A DNA stretch of 6,030 bases, taken from assembly GCA_030040235.1 (NCBI GenBank), contig JASHUC010000379.1:1-6030 (forward strand). Direction: 5' to 3'. The number at the start of each line of letters is the position of its first letter. Positions within the stretch are counted from its first letter, which is position 1. Both the position numbers and the translations under genes were made by a program. The notes beneath the pieces are model-generated. The model was given only the letters and a program-made list of their open reading frames with translations. It was not told where the DNA came from and did no database searches. Shown here in pieces: positions 1 through 6,030 of this stretch. The stretch is from Gammaproteobacteria bacterium (GTDB lineage: Bacteria; Pseudomonadota; Gammaproteobacteria; Steroidobacterales; Steroidobacteraceae).

Positions 1-370
1 CGGCGAGCCCCGCGTGCGCACGCACGGGTGGACCCGGGGCGGCACGGTGAGCCTGTGGTCTGCGATCGAGCCGTTCCTCGCCGTCGGCCTCGCGCACGTG
101 CTCTGTACCGATATCGAGCGCGACGGAACGCTCGGTGGACCCAATCTCGCGCTCTACCGCGAGGGACTGCGGCGCTTTCCGCGGCTAGCGTGGCAGGCCT
201 CGGGTGGCGTGCGCAACGCGGGCGATCTCGCGGCCCTCGCGGAGGTCGGCGTCGCTGCCGCGGTGAGCGGCAAAGCATTGCTCGAAGAGCGCATCAATCC
301 GCAGGAGTTACGGCCATACTTGCCAAACGCATCATTCCCTGCCTCGACGTGCGCGCCGGTCAGGTCGTAA
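1..370 (+). CDS. hisA: HisA, ProFAR isomerase, C-terminal part (5' end off the window)
   Basis: This is the C-terminal half of phosphoribosylformimino-5-aminoimidazole carboxamide ribotide isomerase, the cytoplasmic (beta/alpha)8-barrel enzyme that converts ProFAR to PRFAR, the substrate of HisF. The reading frame starts at base 2 and gives 122 visible residues. Family signatures are the [10 protein letters not shown] segment (residues 35-44; the TDIxRDG motif is a HisA hallmark), the phosphate-binding ASGGVR (66-71) and the [10 protein letters not shown] strand near the end (89-98). The usual N-terminal barrel half lies upstream of the window. The last 17 codons and the stop lie inside hisF in another frame, so the tail [12 protein letters not shown] is the shifted reading of the conserved hisF start. 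Spacing and order (hisA-hisF-hisIE) are those of a classical proteobacterial his operon. Identification is firm; only the missing start limits it. Confidence 0.96.
   Translation, partial: GEPRVRTHGWTRGGTVSLWSAIEPFLAVGLAHVLCTDIERDGTLGGPNLALYREGLRRFPRLAWQASGGVRNAGDLAALAEVGVAAAVSGKALLEERINPQELRPYLPNASFPASTCAPVRS
303..307 (+). promoter_or_regulatory. Ribosome binding site AGGAG of hisF, inside hisA
   Basis: AGGAG lies within the last part of the hisA coding sequence, with 8 bases between it and the ATA codon at 316. That is near-ideal Shine-Dalgarno spacing. It is the main sequence argument that hisF starts at ATA 316 rather than at the in-frame GTG 190 far upstream or GTG 349 downstream, neither of which fits the protein family. 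Confidence 0.65.
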
Positions 371-1104
371 AGGGCGTGCGCTTCCGCGACCACCGCGTCG
401 TCGGCGACATCCTCACCCTCGCCGAGCGTTATCGCGACGAGGGCGCCGATGAGCTCGTGTTCTACGACATCACGGCGAGCCCGGAGGAGCGCTCGGTCGA
501 CCGCGGCTGGGTGCGTCGCGTCGCACGCCTCCTCGATATCCCCTTCTGTGTCGCCGGCGGAATCCGCTCCGTGCGCGATGCCGAGGAGGTGCTGAATGCC
601 GGCGCCGAAAAGGTCTCGGTCAATTCACCCGCGCTCGCCGACCCCGGTCTCATCGATCGGTTGAGCGCGCGGTTCGGCGCCCAGTGCATCGTCGTCGGCA
701 TCGACAGTCAGACCGCCGCGCAAGGCTACCGGGTCTTCCAGTTCACCGGGGAGGTGAGCCGCGCACGCGATTCGGGCCGCGACACGCTCGAGTGGGCGGC
801 GGAAGTGCAGGATCGCGGCGCGGGCGAGATCGTCCTCAACTGCATGGCGAGCGACGGCGTGCGCCGCGGCTACGATCTCGCGCAGTTGCGCGCCGTGCGG
901 GCGGTGTGCCGCGTGCCGCTCGTCGCATCGGGCGGGGCGGGCTGCGCGGAGCACTTTCGCGCCGCGTTCGTGCAAGCGCAGGTCGATGCCGCCCTCGCGG
1001 CGAGCGTCTTTCACAGCGGCGCCGTCTCGATCGCAAATTTGAAACGCGAGCTTGCCGCATCCGGGGTGGCCGTACGCCCCGGGAGCGAAGCGCCCCCGCC
1101 ATGA
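316..1104 (+). CDS. hisF: HisF, cyclase subunit of imidazole glycerol phosphate synthase, apparent ATA start
   Basis: HisF uses ammonia from the HisH glutaminase to turn PRFAR into imidazole glycerol phosphate and AICAR, the latter feeding purine synthesis. The protein is 262 residues, the normal family length, and is a (beta/alpha)8 barrel. Visible landmarks are [11 protein letters not shown] at the N-terminus with catalytic Asp11, VVKGVRF (17-23), FCVAGGIRS (77-85), VVGID with catalytic Asp130, DGVRRGYDL (180-188), VASGGAG (203-209) and AASVFH (228-233). The start is chosen by homology: the family begins Met-Leu-Ala-Lys-Arg, and here the Met position is ATA at 316. No ATG, GTG or TTG occurs in frame between GTG 190 and GTG 349, and starting at 349 would lose Asp11. 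AGGAG sits 8 bases upstream. The gene overlaps hisA by 55 bp and hisIE by 4 bp (ATGA), suggesting translational coupling. Function is firm; the start codon is unusual and could be a sequence error. Confidence 0.95.
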   Translation: MLAKRIIPCLDVRAGQVVKGVRFRDHRVVGDILTLAERYRDEGADELVFYDITASPEERSVDRGWVRRVARLLDIPFCVAGGIRSVRDAEEVLNAGAEKVSVNSPALADPGLIDRLSARFGAQCIVVGIDSQTAAQGYRVFQFTGEVSRARDSGRDTLEWAAEVQDRGAGEIVLNCMASDGVRRGYDLAQLRAVRAVCRVPLVASGGAGCAEHFRAAFVQAQVDAALAASVFHSGAVSIANLKRELAASGVAVRPGSEAPPP

Positions 1105-1772
1105 GCGCAACCGCCTCCTCGATCACGCTCGAAGACATCGCCCGGCTCGACTTCGCCAAGGCGGGCGGACTCCTCCCGGCAGTCGTTCAGCACGCCGGCA
1201 GCGGCGCGGTGCTGATGGTCGGCTTCATGAACGCCGATGCGCTCCGCGCCACTCTGGCGCGCGGCCGCGTGGTGTTCTTCAGCCGCAGCAAGCAGCGGCT
1301 GTGGGAAAAGGGCGAGACCTCGGGCCACACGCTCGAGCTCGTGGACATCGTGAGCGACTGCGATGCCGACACGCTCCTCGTCACCGCCCGGCCGCACGGG
1401 CCCGTGTGTCACACCGGAACGCGCACCTGCTTCGGTGAGCAGCCGCTCACGGCGGCCGAGGGCGTGTCATTTCTCTGCGAGCTCGAGCGCACGATCGAGC
1501 AGCGCGCGCGCGAGCGCCCGGAGGGAAGCTACACCGCGCGGCTGCTCGCGCAGGGTACGCAGCGGGTCGCGCAGAAAGTCGGCGAAGAGGCGCTCGAGGT
1601 CGCCCTCGCCGCAACCGCCGAGGGCGACGACCGGCTCATCGCCGAGGCGGCGGACCTCCTCTTCCACCTGCTCGTGCTGCTCAAGTGCCGCGAGCTGCCA
1701 CTCGCCCGCGTAGTCGCCGAGCTCGAGGCGCGCCACCCTCAGGGTGCCGCGAGCGCATCGGCCCGGGAGTAG
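1101..1772 (+). CDS. hisI: HisIE, bifunctional PR-AMP cyclohydrolase / PR-ATP pyrophosphatase
   Basis: This fused enzyme carries out the second and third steps of histidine synthesis. The C-terminal HisE domain removes pyrophosphate from PR-ATP and the N-terminal HisI domain opens the adenine ring of PR-AMP. The protein is 223 residues, slightly longer than the E. coli fusion. HisI domain (about 10-112): VLMVGFMN (37-44), [18 protein letters not shown] (59-76), the metal-binding DCDAD (86-90), and the zinc ligand region with Cys103-His104 and Cys110. HisE domain (about 124-213): GSYTARLL (142-149), the MazG-like QKVGEEALE helix (158-166) and [14 protein letters not shown] (181-194). The start ATG overlaps the hisF stop as ATGA, and no strong Shine-Dalgarno precedes it, so translation probably re-initiates from hisF. 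The alanine/serine-rich tail (215-223) overlaps the 3' end of the convergent lipoprotein gene. It is probably the last gene of the his operon. Confidence 0.96.
   Translation: MSATASSITLEDIARLDFAKAGGLLPAVVQHAGSGAVLMVGFMNADALRATLARGRVVFFSRSKQRLWEKGETSGHTLELVDIVSDCDADTLLVTARPHGPVCHTGTRTCFGEQPLTAAEGVSFLCELERTIEQRARERPEGSYTARLLAQGTQRVAQKVGEEALEVALAATAEGDDRLIAEAADLLFHLLVLLKCRELPLARVVAELEARHPQGAASASARE
1729..1751. repeat. Imperfect inverted repeat in the convergent gene overlap
   Basis: CGCG (1729-1732) pairs with CGCG (1748-1751), a C-C mismatch follows at 1733/1747, and CACCC (1734-1738) pairs with GGGTG (1742-1746) around a TCA loop (1739-1741). The loop is exactly the stop codon of the minus-strand lipoprotein gene. 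The hairpin could form in transcripts of either strand. No T-rich run follows on either side, so it is not a standard intrinsic terminator. It may mark a 3' end or be incidental in such G+C-rich sequence. Confidence 0.4.
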
Positions 1773-2302
1773 GCGTCGTTCGCTTCCGGGTTGCGGCCCC
1801 GCGCCCGCAGCGAATCGCCGACGAGCCGCCACGCCGAGGCCTGCGCGCGCGGGTCCCCGGCTGCGAGCTGCAGCGCCTTGTGCCCCATGCTGCCCGCGAG
1901 GGCGTATTGCCCGGCGCTCTCGTGCGCCTCACCGAGCATGATCCAAAGCAGAGGATTTGCCGGCTCGATGCGCAGCGCGCGCTCGAGGGTCGCCTGCGCG
2001 AGCTGCGGATCCCCGCTCGCGGCGTCCTTGCGCGCCTGCTCCACCAAGGCGGATGCCGCGGCGCCCAGGCGGTATTGCCGCGGAGCTTGCGCGGGGGCGG
2101 GCACCGGTTGAGGCGGCTGTGGCTGCCCCTCGGGCTGCGGCGGTGTGCTCTGGGAGGGAGCGGGCTGACGGGGGGTTGCGGCCGGCCGCACGGTCTGCGG
2201 GGCCGGGGCCGGCTCGTACGGCGGCCCGCTGAGACCTCCACAGCCTGCGGCGGCGGCGAGCACCGCCAGTGCGGGAAACAGAAGACGCGCTGCGCTTCTC
2301 AA
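1739..2302 (-). CDS. lpoP: TPR lipoprotein, probable PBP1b activator LpoP
   Basis: The product is a 187-residue lipoprotein. It has a signal peptide (about 1-20: Arg2 and Arg6, then a hydrophobic run) ending in a lipobox-like AAGC with Cys21 as the lipid-modified residue. A flexible proline/glutamine-rich linker follows (about 27-76), then a C-terminal domain with about three tetratricopeptide repeats (82-115, 116-149, 155-186), for example LERALRIEPANPLLW. In Pseudomonas aeruginosa the TPR lipoprotein LpoP is encoded next to PBP1b and is its activator, replacing the LpoB of enterobacteria. The same architecture and position here support that role; it would act from the outer membrane through the periplasm. 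The start is TTG at 2302, overlapping the PBP1b stop as TTGA, with CAGGG 9 bases upstream; starting here puts the signal peptide at the N-terminus. The longer reading frame upstream is the shadow of mrcB. Function is inferred from architecture and context; a general TPR scaffold lipoprotein is the alternative. Confidence 0.85.
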   Translation of the reverse strand: MRSAARLLFPALAVLAAAAGCGGLSGPPYEPAPAPQTVRPAATPRQPAPSQSTPPQPEGQPQPPQPVPAPAQAPRQYRLGAAASALVEQARKDAASGDPQLAQATLERALRIEPANPLLWIMLGEAHESAGQYALAGSMGHKALQLAAGDPRAQASAWRLVGDSLRARGRNPEANDAYSRADALAAP

Positions 2303-4623
2303 TGGGCGGAGCCCTGCAACCAGTGTCCGGCGCGCTGCATGAGCTGCTGCACCGTCGAGCCGATCACGGCACCGAAGGAGCCGCAGCCGGGCTTGAGCGG
2401 CGGGTTGGTGCCCGGCGGGGCCGGCAGCGTCACCAGGTCGCTCGAGCACGCCCCGTCGGCCCGCAGGCCCGTCTCGAAGTCGATCGTGACGGGCTGCAGC
2501 GTATCCGGCATCGGCATGTTCCACGAACTCATGGCGATGTCGGCCATCAAGTGATCCCACACGGGCAGGGCACCGATCTCGCCCGTGAGTCCGGTCACGC
2601 GGTCATCGTCGTAGCCTACCCAGACCACCGCGAGAGCGTCGCCCGAGAAACCCGCGAACCAGCTGTCGCGCAGATCCGAGGAGGTGCCGGTCTTGCCGGC
2701 AGCGATGAGACCCCGCGGCAGAACGGAGAGCGCGGGCTTGCCCGTGCCGCGCTCGATCACCTGCTCGAGCATGCTGTCCACCTCGTACACCGGATCGGCC
2801 TGGGCGACGGCATCCACCTCGACGGGGAAGGCCTTGAGCGGCTTGCCGTCGGCGCTGATCACCGCCCGCACGGCGCGCAGTGTGGTGCGGAAACCGCCGT
2901 TCGCCAGTCCTCCGTAGAGCTGCGCCACCTCGAGCGGGGTGAGGTCGACCGTGCCGAGCAGCAGCGAGGGGTTCTGCGGCGGGGCCTGATCCAGACCGAA
3001 CCGCTGCAACGAGTGCGCGACCGTCTCGAGCCCGATATCCATCCCCAGATTGACGGTCGCGTCGTTGAGTGACAAGGCGAGCGCACGCACGAGCGGCACG
3101 GGCCCGTAGTTCTGGCGGTCGAAGTTCTGCGGCTCCCAGAGCTTGCCGCCCGCGATGCGAATGCTGACCGGTGCGTCATCGATGATGCTCGTCGGGTTAT
3201 AGCGTCCACTCTCGAGGGCGGCGAGATAGATGAAGGGCTTGACGAGCGAGCCGATCTGGCGCCGCCCGTCGAGCGCGCGATCGAAGCCGTCGTACTCCGC
3301 ATCGCGCCCGCCGACCACGGCGATCACATCCCCGCTCTGCGGGGCGGTCACGACCACGGCTCCCTCGAGCGGTGAGCCGGCGAGGCGGTGCTTGCGCACT
3401 CGAACATCGAGCTTGGCGAGCTCGCGATCGAGCACGTGCTCGGCATCGGCCTGCACTCGAGGATCGAGATTGGTGAAGACCTCGAGGCCTGCCTCGGTGA
3501 GGTCCTCCTCGTGATAGTCACGCCGCAGCGTGCGGCGCACCAGGTCGAGATAGGCCGGATAGTAAGCGCCCGCCGTCTTCGAGGTGATGCCGAGCGGCTG
3601 CGCCTGCGCGAGGCGCGCATCGCCCTCGGCGACGACGTGCTGCTCGACCATCTCATCGAGCACCAGATTGCGCCGCTTGAGCACCCGCGCGGGATGACGG
3701 CGCGGGTCGTAGTACGAGGGGCCGCGCACGATCGCCACCAGCGTCGCGATCTCACCGAGGTCGAGCTCGGAGAGCGGCTTGCCGAAGTAGAACTCGGAGG
3801 CAAGACCGAAGCCGTGGATCGCGCGGTTGCCGTCCTGGCCGAGGTGGATCTCGTTGATGTAGGCGTTCATGAGATCCGCCTTGCTGAAGTGCTCATCGAG
3901 CGCGACCGCCATGATCGCCTCGCGGATCTTGCGCGAGGCGGTCCGCCGCGGCGAGAGGAAGTAGCTCCTCACGAGCTGCTGGGTGAGCGTGCTGCCGCCC
4001 TGCTGCCATTGGCCGGCGCGGATATCCACCCACAGGGCACGCAGGATCCCGAGGACGTCGACGCCCCGGTTGGTATCGAAATTGCGGTCCTCGACGGCCT
4101 TCAGCGCCGCCGGCAGAAGCGCCGGCACCTCATCCGGCGTGACCACGATGCGATCCTCGCCGTGGATGGGGAAGATGCTGCCGATGAGGAGCGGGTCGAG
4201 CCTTACGATGGGCAGATCGTGCCCCGTGCCATCGCGCAGGCTCGTGATGGCCCCCTCGGAGGTCGTGATGGAGAGCAGTTCGGCCGCGCGTGCTTGATCG
4301 GCGAATCGTGCGGCCCGCAGCCCCACATCGATGCGTGAGCCGGCGATGCGGTAGGTCCCCGTCCTCGGCGCGAGTGTTCCCGGATCCTCGGTGCGGCGAT
4401 AGGCGAGTCGCTGCAGCTCCTGCTCCACGTCCTTCTGCGAGAGCGGGAGGCCTGCATAGAGCTCGAGGGGCGCCGCATAGACCTGCGCGGGCAGCGTCCA
4501 GCGCCGGCCCTCGAACTGGTGGACCACGGTGTGAGAGAGGCGCAGGACGTACACGGTCGCCACGGCCGCACCCGCGGCCGCGAGGACGAGAACCGGGATG
4601 ATCAGCCGGCGCAGCAGCTTCAC
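2299..4623 (-). CDS. mrcB: PBP1b, bifunctional class A penicillin-binding protein
   Basis: This inner-membrane enzyme polymerises lipid II into glycan strands and crosslinks their peptides. It has 774 residues. A short cytoplasmic start (1-6) is followed by one membrane segment (about 7-28). A UB2H-like regulatory domain follows (about 38-130; RRWTLPAQVYAAPLELYAG); in E. coli PBP1b this is where the activator LpoB docks. Glycosyltransferase family 51 (about 150-330): AVEDRNF with catalytic Glu178, QGGSTLTQQLVR (208-219), RKIREAIMAVALDEHFSK (231-248) and NEIHLGQ with the second Glu258. Transpeptidase (about 420-700): SLVK with nucleophile Ser459 and Lys462, SLN (518-520) and KTGT (644-647). 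All catalytic residues are present. UB2H assigns it to PBP1b rather than PBP1a. The start is GTG at 4623 behind GGGGGA; no in-frame ATG occurs in the 39 bp gap after the decarboxylase gene. The stop overlaps the TTG of the lipoprotein gene. The periplasmic C-terminus carries Cys726 and Cys747, a possible disulfide. Confidence 0.97.
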   Translation of the reverse strand: MKLLRRLIIPVLVLAAAGAAVATVYVLRLSHTVVHQFEGRRWTLPAQVYAAPLELYAGLPLSQKDVEQELQRLAYRRTEDPGTLAPRTGTYRIAGSRIDVGLRAARFADQARAAELLSITTSEGAITSLRDGTGHDLPIVRLDPLLIGSIFPIHGEDRIVVTPDEVPALLPAALKAVEDRNFDTNRGVDVLGILRALWVDIRAGQWQQGGSTLTQQLVRSYFLSPRRTASRKIREAIMAVALDEHFSKADLMNAYINEIHLGQDGNRAIHGFGLASEFYFGKPLSELDLGEIATLVAIVRGPSYYDPRRHPARVLKRRNLVLDEMVEQHVVAEGDARLAQAQPLGITSKTAGAYYPAYLDLVRRTLRRDYHEEDLTEAGLEVFTNLDPRVQADAEHVLDRELAKLDVRVRKHRLAGSPLEGAVVVTAPQSGDVIAVVGGRDAEYDGFDRALDGRRQIGSLVKPFIYLAALESGRYNPTSIIDDAPVSIRIAGGKLWEPQNFDRQNYGPVPLVRALALSLNDATVNLGMDIGLETVAHSLQRFGLDQAPPQNPSLLLGTVDLTPLEVAQLYGGLANGGFRTTLRAVRAVISADGKPLKAFPVEVDAVAQADPVYEVDSMLEQVIERGTGKPALSVLPRGLIAAGKTGTSSDLRDSWFAGFSGDALAVVWVGYDDDRVTGLTGEIGALPVWDHLMADIAMSSWNMPMPDTLQPVTIDFETGLRADGACSSDLVTLPAPPGTNPPLKPGCGSFGAVIGSTVQQLMQRAGHWLQGSAH
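2312..2316 (-). promoter_or_regulatory. Ribosome binding site CAGGG for the TTG-started lipoprotein gene
   Basis: Read on the minus strand, CAGGG lies inside the last codons of mrcB with 9 bases before TTG 2302. It is a moderate Shine-Dalgarno match that helps fix the lipoprotein start. Termination of mrcB on the same four bases would also supply ribosomes. Confidence 0.45.
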
Positions 4624-4627
4624 CTCA

Positions 4628-4633
4628 TCCCCC
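4628..4633 (-). promoter_or_regulatory. Ribosome binding site GGGGGA of mrcB
   Basis: On the minus strand GGGGGA is followed by TGAG and then the GTG start at 4623, a short spacing of 4 bases. It lies in the only intergenic gap of the window (4624-4662, 39 bp). That gap also holds a small inverted repeat GGCAT-AC-ATGCC (4647-4658), too short to call a terminator, and no recognisable promoter. mrcB is therefore probably read through from the upstream gene. Confidence 0.45.
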
Positions 4634-4662
4634 GTGCAGAAGCTCCGGCATACATGCCCAAG

Positions 4663-6030
4663 TTAGATGCAGATCTCCTCGGCAGCCTCGCGCAGATTGT
4701 ACCGCGAGCTCATCGAGTGTCCGTAGGCACCCGCATTCGCAAACGCGAGGATATCCCCCTCGCGCGCCGGCGGCAGCAAGCGGTCGTGTCCGAGAATGTC
4801 CGCGCTCTCGCAGATCGGACCGACGACGTTCACGAGCTCCGCTGTCTCCGTTTCGAGACGCGACAGATTGAAGATCTCGTGGTAGGCGCCATAGAGGGCG
4901 GGCCGGATGAGGGAGTTCATGCCGGTCGAGACGCCGACGTATTTGAGATCGCCCTTGCTCTTGAGCTGGGTCACGCGCGCGAGCAGCACGCCCGCCGCCG
5001 CGACGAGGTAGCGCCCGGACTCGAGCCACAGCTCGAACCGCGGATGCGCCGCACGCACGCTCGCGAGTGCGGCATCGAGCCGCTCGAGATCCACTCCGGC
5101 CTGCTCCAGGCGTTCCGGAACGCCGAGGCCCCCGCCCACATCGAGCACCCGCACCTCGGGCAGCCGCTCGGCGAGCTCGGCGAGCGTGCGTGCGTTGTCG
5201 GCCCAGTTCGCCACGTCGAAAATGCCGCTGCCGCTGTGGGCATGCAGTCCGACGATGTGCACGTCCGCAGCCCGTGCGAGCCGCGCGACCGCGTCGAGCT
5301 CCTCGAGCGGCACGCCGAACTTCGAGCGAACCCCGGCGGTGCGCACGTGACGGTGGTGGCCGCGGCCGATGCCCGTGTCGATCCGCACGAACACCGCCCG
5401 GCCGGCGAACAGCCCCGCCCACGACTCGAGCGCGTACGTACTGTCGAGTGTCACTTGCACGCCCTGCTCCAGCGCCCAGCCGTATTCGTCCCGGCTCGCG
5501 AAATTGGGCGTGTACAGGATGCGCGCGGGGGCGATGCCGGGGACCGCCCCGAGGAGCTGCTCGATCTCACCGCGCGACACGCAGTCGAAATCGAGACCGG
5601 CGGCATGGAGCTGCCGCAGCACCTCGGGATGAGGATTGGCCTTCACGGCGTAGAGGACCCGGGCGAACGAGCCGAGCGAGCGCAGCCGCCGCGCCGCCGC
5701 ACGGAGGCTCTCCAGGTCGTAGACGTAGGCGGCCTCGCGCGTCCCGAGGGCGCGCACGAGCTCGGCACGCTTTCGCATCCACCACGGGGGCGGGGCTTGC
5801 GCCGGCCGGCCCTCCCCCAGAAACAGCTGCTCCCAGGTAGGACCGAGTACGCGGTCCCCCGGCGTCGGGCGGATGAGCAGGTCGTGCAGCTGATCGACGA
5901 GGCGATCTCCCTGGCCCTCATCGACCACGAACGTGAAGTTGAGGTCGTTTGCGGCCTGACTGACCAGGTAGACCTTCTGCTCCGCGAACAGTTCGAAGGC
6001 GTCCCCGAGCTGGTGCAGAATGGCGCGGAT
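4663..6030 (-). CDS. lysA: Bifunctional aspartate kinase / diaminopimelate decarboxylase, C-terminal part (5' end off the window)
   Basis: The frame is open through the window edge and gives 455 visible residues. Residues 1 to about 53 (LHQLGDAFELFAEQKVYLVS, then NDLNFTFVVD) resemble the C-terminal ACT domain of a lysine-sensitive aspartate kinase. After a linker (about 54-85, GPTWEQLF) comes a complete PLP-dependent diaminopimelate decarboxylase, which converts meso-DAP to lysine. Its marks are YAVKANPHPEVL with the PLP lysine at 130, DFDCVSRGEIE (147-157), GLHAHSGSG (261-269), DVGGGLG (297-303), ESGRYLV (337-343), CES with the active-site Cys407, and GAYGHSMSSRYN (434-445). Such fusions join the first and last enzymes of the lysine pathway and are known in Xanthomonadaceae and relatives. 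The ACT domain suggests feedback control by lysine, but the kinase active site lies outside the window. The GTG at 5928 is an internal codon, not the start. PBP1b follows after 39 bp on the same strand. Confidence 0.93.
   Translation of the reverse strand: MRAILHQLGDAFELFAEQKVYLVSQAANDLNFTFVVDEGQGDRLVDQLHDLLIRPTPGDRVLGPTWEQLFLGEGRPAQAPPPWWMRKRAELVRALGTREAAYVYDLESLRAAARRLRSLGSFARVLYAVKANPHPEVLRQLHAAGLDFDCVSRGEIEQLLGAVPGIAPARILYTPNFASRDEYGWALEQGVQVTLDSTYALESWAGLFAGRAVFVRIDTGIGRGHHRHVRTAGVRSKFGVPLEELDAVARLARAADVHIVGLHAHSGSGIFDVANWADNARTLAELAERLPEVRVLDVGGGLGVPERLEQAGVDLERLDAALASVRAAHPRFELWLESGRYLVAAAGVLLARVTQLKSKGDLKYVGVSTGMNSLIRPALYGAYHEIFNLSRLETETAELVNVVGPICESADILGHDRLLPPAREGDILAFANAGAYGHSMSSRYNLREAAEEICI

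Noticed and set aside
28..315. N-terminal extension of the hisF frame upstream of ATA 316
   Set aside because: The upstream codons give an arginine-rich sequence that is the shadow of hisA, and HisF proteins begin at Met-Leu-Ala-Lys.
2303..2560. N-terminal extension of the lipoprotein frame up to 2560
   Set aside because: This stretch overlaps the mrcB 3' end in another frame and would bury the signal peptide and lipobox in the middle of the protein; TTG 2302 gives a clean lipoprotein.
2269..3072. A 267-codon open frame on the plus strand across the lpoP/mrcB junction
   Set aside because: It is the antisense shadow of mrcB and the start of lpoP; histidine/arginine/glycine-rich with no family motif and no supporting ribosome site.
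3388..4338. A 316-codon open frame on the plus strand, antisense to mrcB
   Set aside because: It lies wholly within a gene with all PBP1b motifs, has an arginine/glutamate/leucine-rich composition typical of the reverse reading of G+C-rich coding DNA, and shows no recognisable domain.
4647..4658. Inverted repeat GGCAT-AC-ATGCC between the decarboxylase gene and mrcB, considered as terminator or operator
   Set aside because: The stem is only five base pairs with a two-base loop and has no T-run; easily due to chance, so mentioned only with the gap.
5067..5840. A 257-codon open frame on the plus strand, antisense to the decarboxylase
   Set aside because: Very arginine/alanine/proline-rich with no motif, and covered by a decarboxylase with all active-site residues intact.
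1..6030. A search for a defence system, mobile element, CRISPR array, tRNA or riboswitch
   Set aside because: The window is filled with six conserved housekeeping genes on two converging strands; I saw no direct-repeat arrays, transposase motifs, tRNA-like folds or intergenic space long enough to host such elements.

Overview
The window is G+C-rich (roughly two thirds by eye), with very little non-coding DNA and overlapping genes. It looks chromosomal and gammaproteobacterial. Three traits point to Xanthomonadales, Nevskiales or relatives: a fused hisI-hisE gene at the end of a histidine operon, an aspartate kinase fused to diaminopimelate decarboxylase, and a PBP1b gene followed by a TPR lipoprotein of the LpoP kind. 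This placement is inferred from protein content and gene order, not from a marker gene.

Plus strand, 1-1772: the 3' end of a histidine biosynthesis operon, hisA (5' truncated by the window edge), hisF and hisIE. The three genes overlap (55 bp hisA/hisF, 4 bp hisF/hisIE). Together they cover four late steps of the pathway: PR-AMP formation from PR-ATP, ring opening, the ProFAR isomerase step, and the cyclase half of imidazole glycerol phosphate synthase. The hisF start appears to be ATA, which is very unusual.

Minus strand, 6030-1739: a likely operon read right to left. It begins with the C-terminal end of an aspartate kinase (ACT domain) fused in frame to a complete diaminopimelate decarboxylase (N-terminus off the window). 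After a 39 bp gap comes mrcB/ponB, a bifunctional peptidoglycan synthase PBP1b with transglycosylase and transpeptidase motifs intact. Through a TTGA stop/start overlap this leads into a small TPR lipoprotein that is very probably its outer-membrane activator, LpoP. The logic is lysine and meso-DAP metabolism next to the cell-wall synthase that uses meso-DAP-containing precursors.

The two operons converge, and hisIE and lpoP overlap tail to tail by 34 bp. An imperfect hairpin sits there, with the lpoP stop codon in its loop, and no U-tract terminator is visible. No RNA genes, mobile elements, CRISPR arrays or long intergenic regions are present; every stretch over 40 bp is coding. I did not find an undescribed system. 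The most interesting points are the ATA start of hisF and the translationally coupled PBP1b-LpoP pair.
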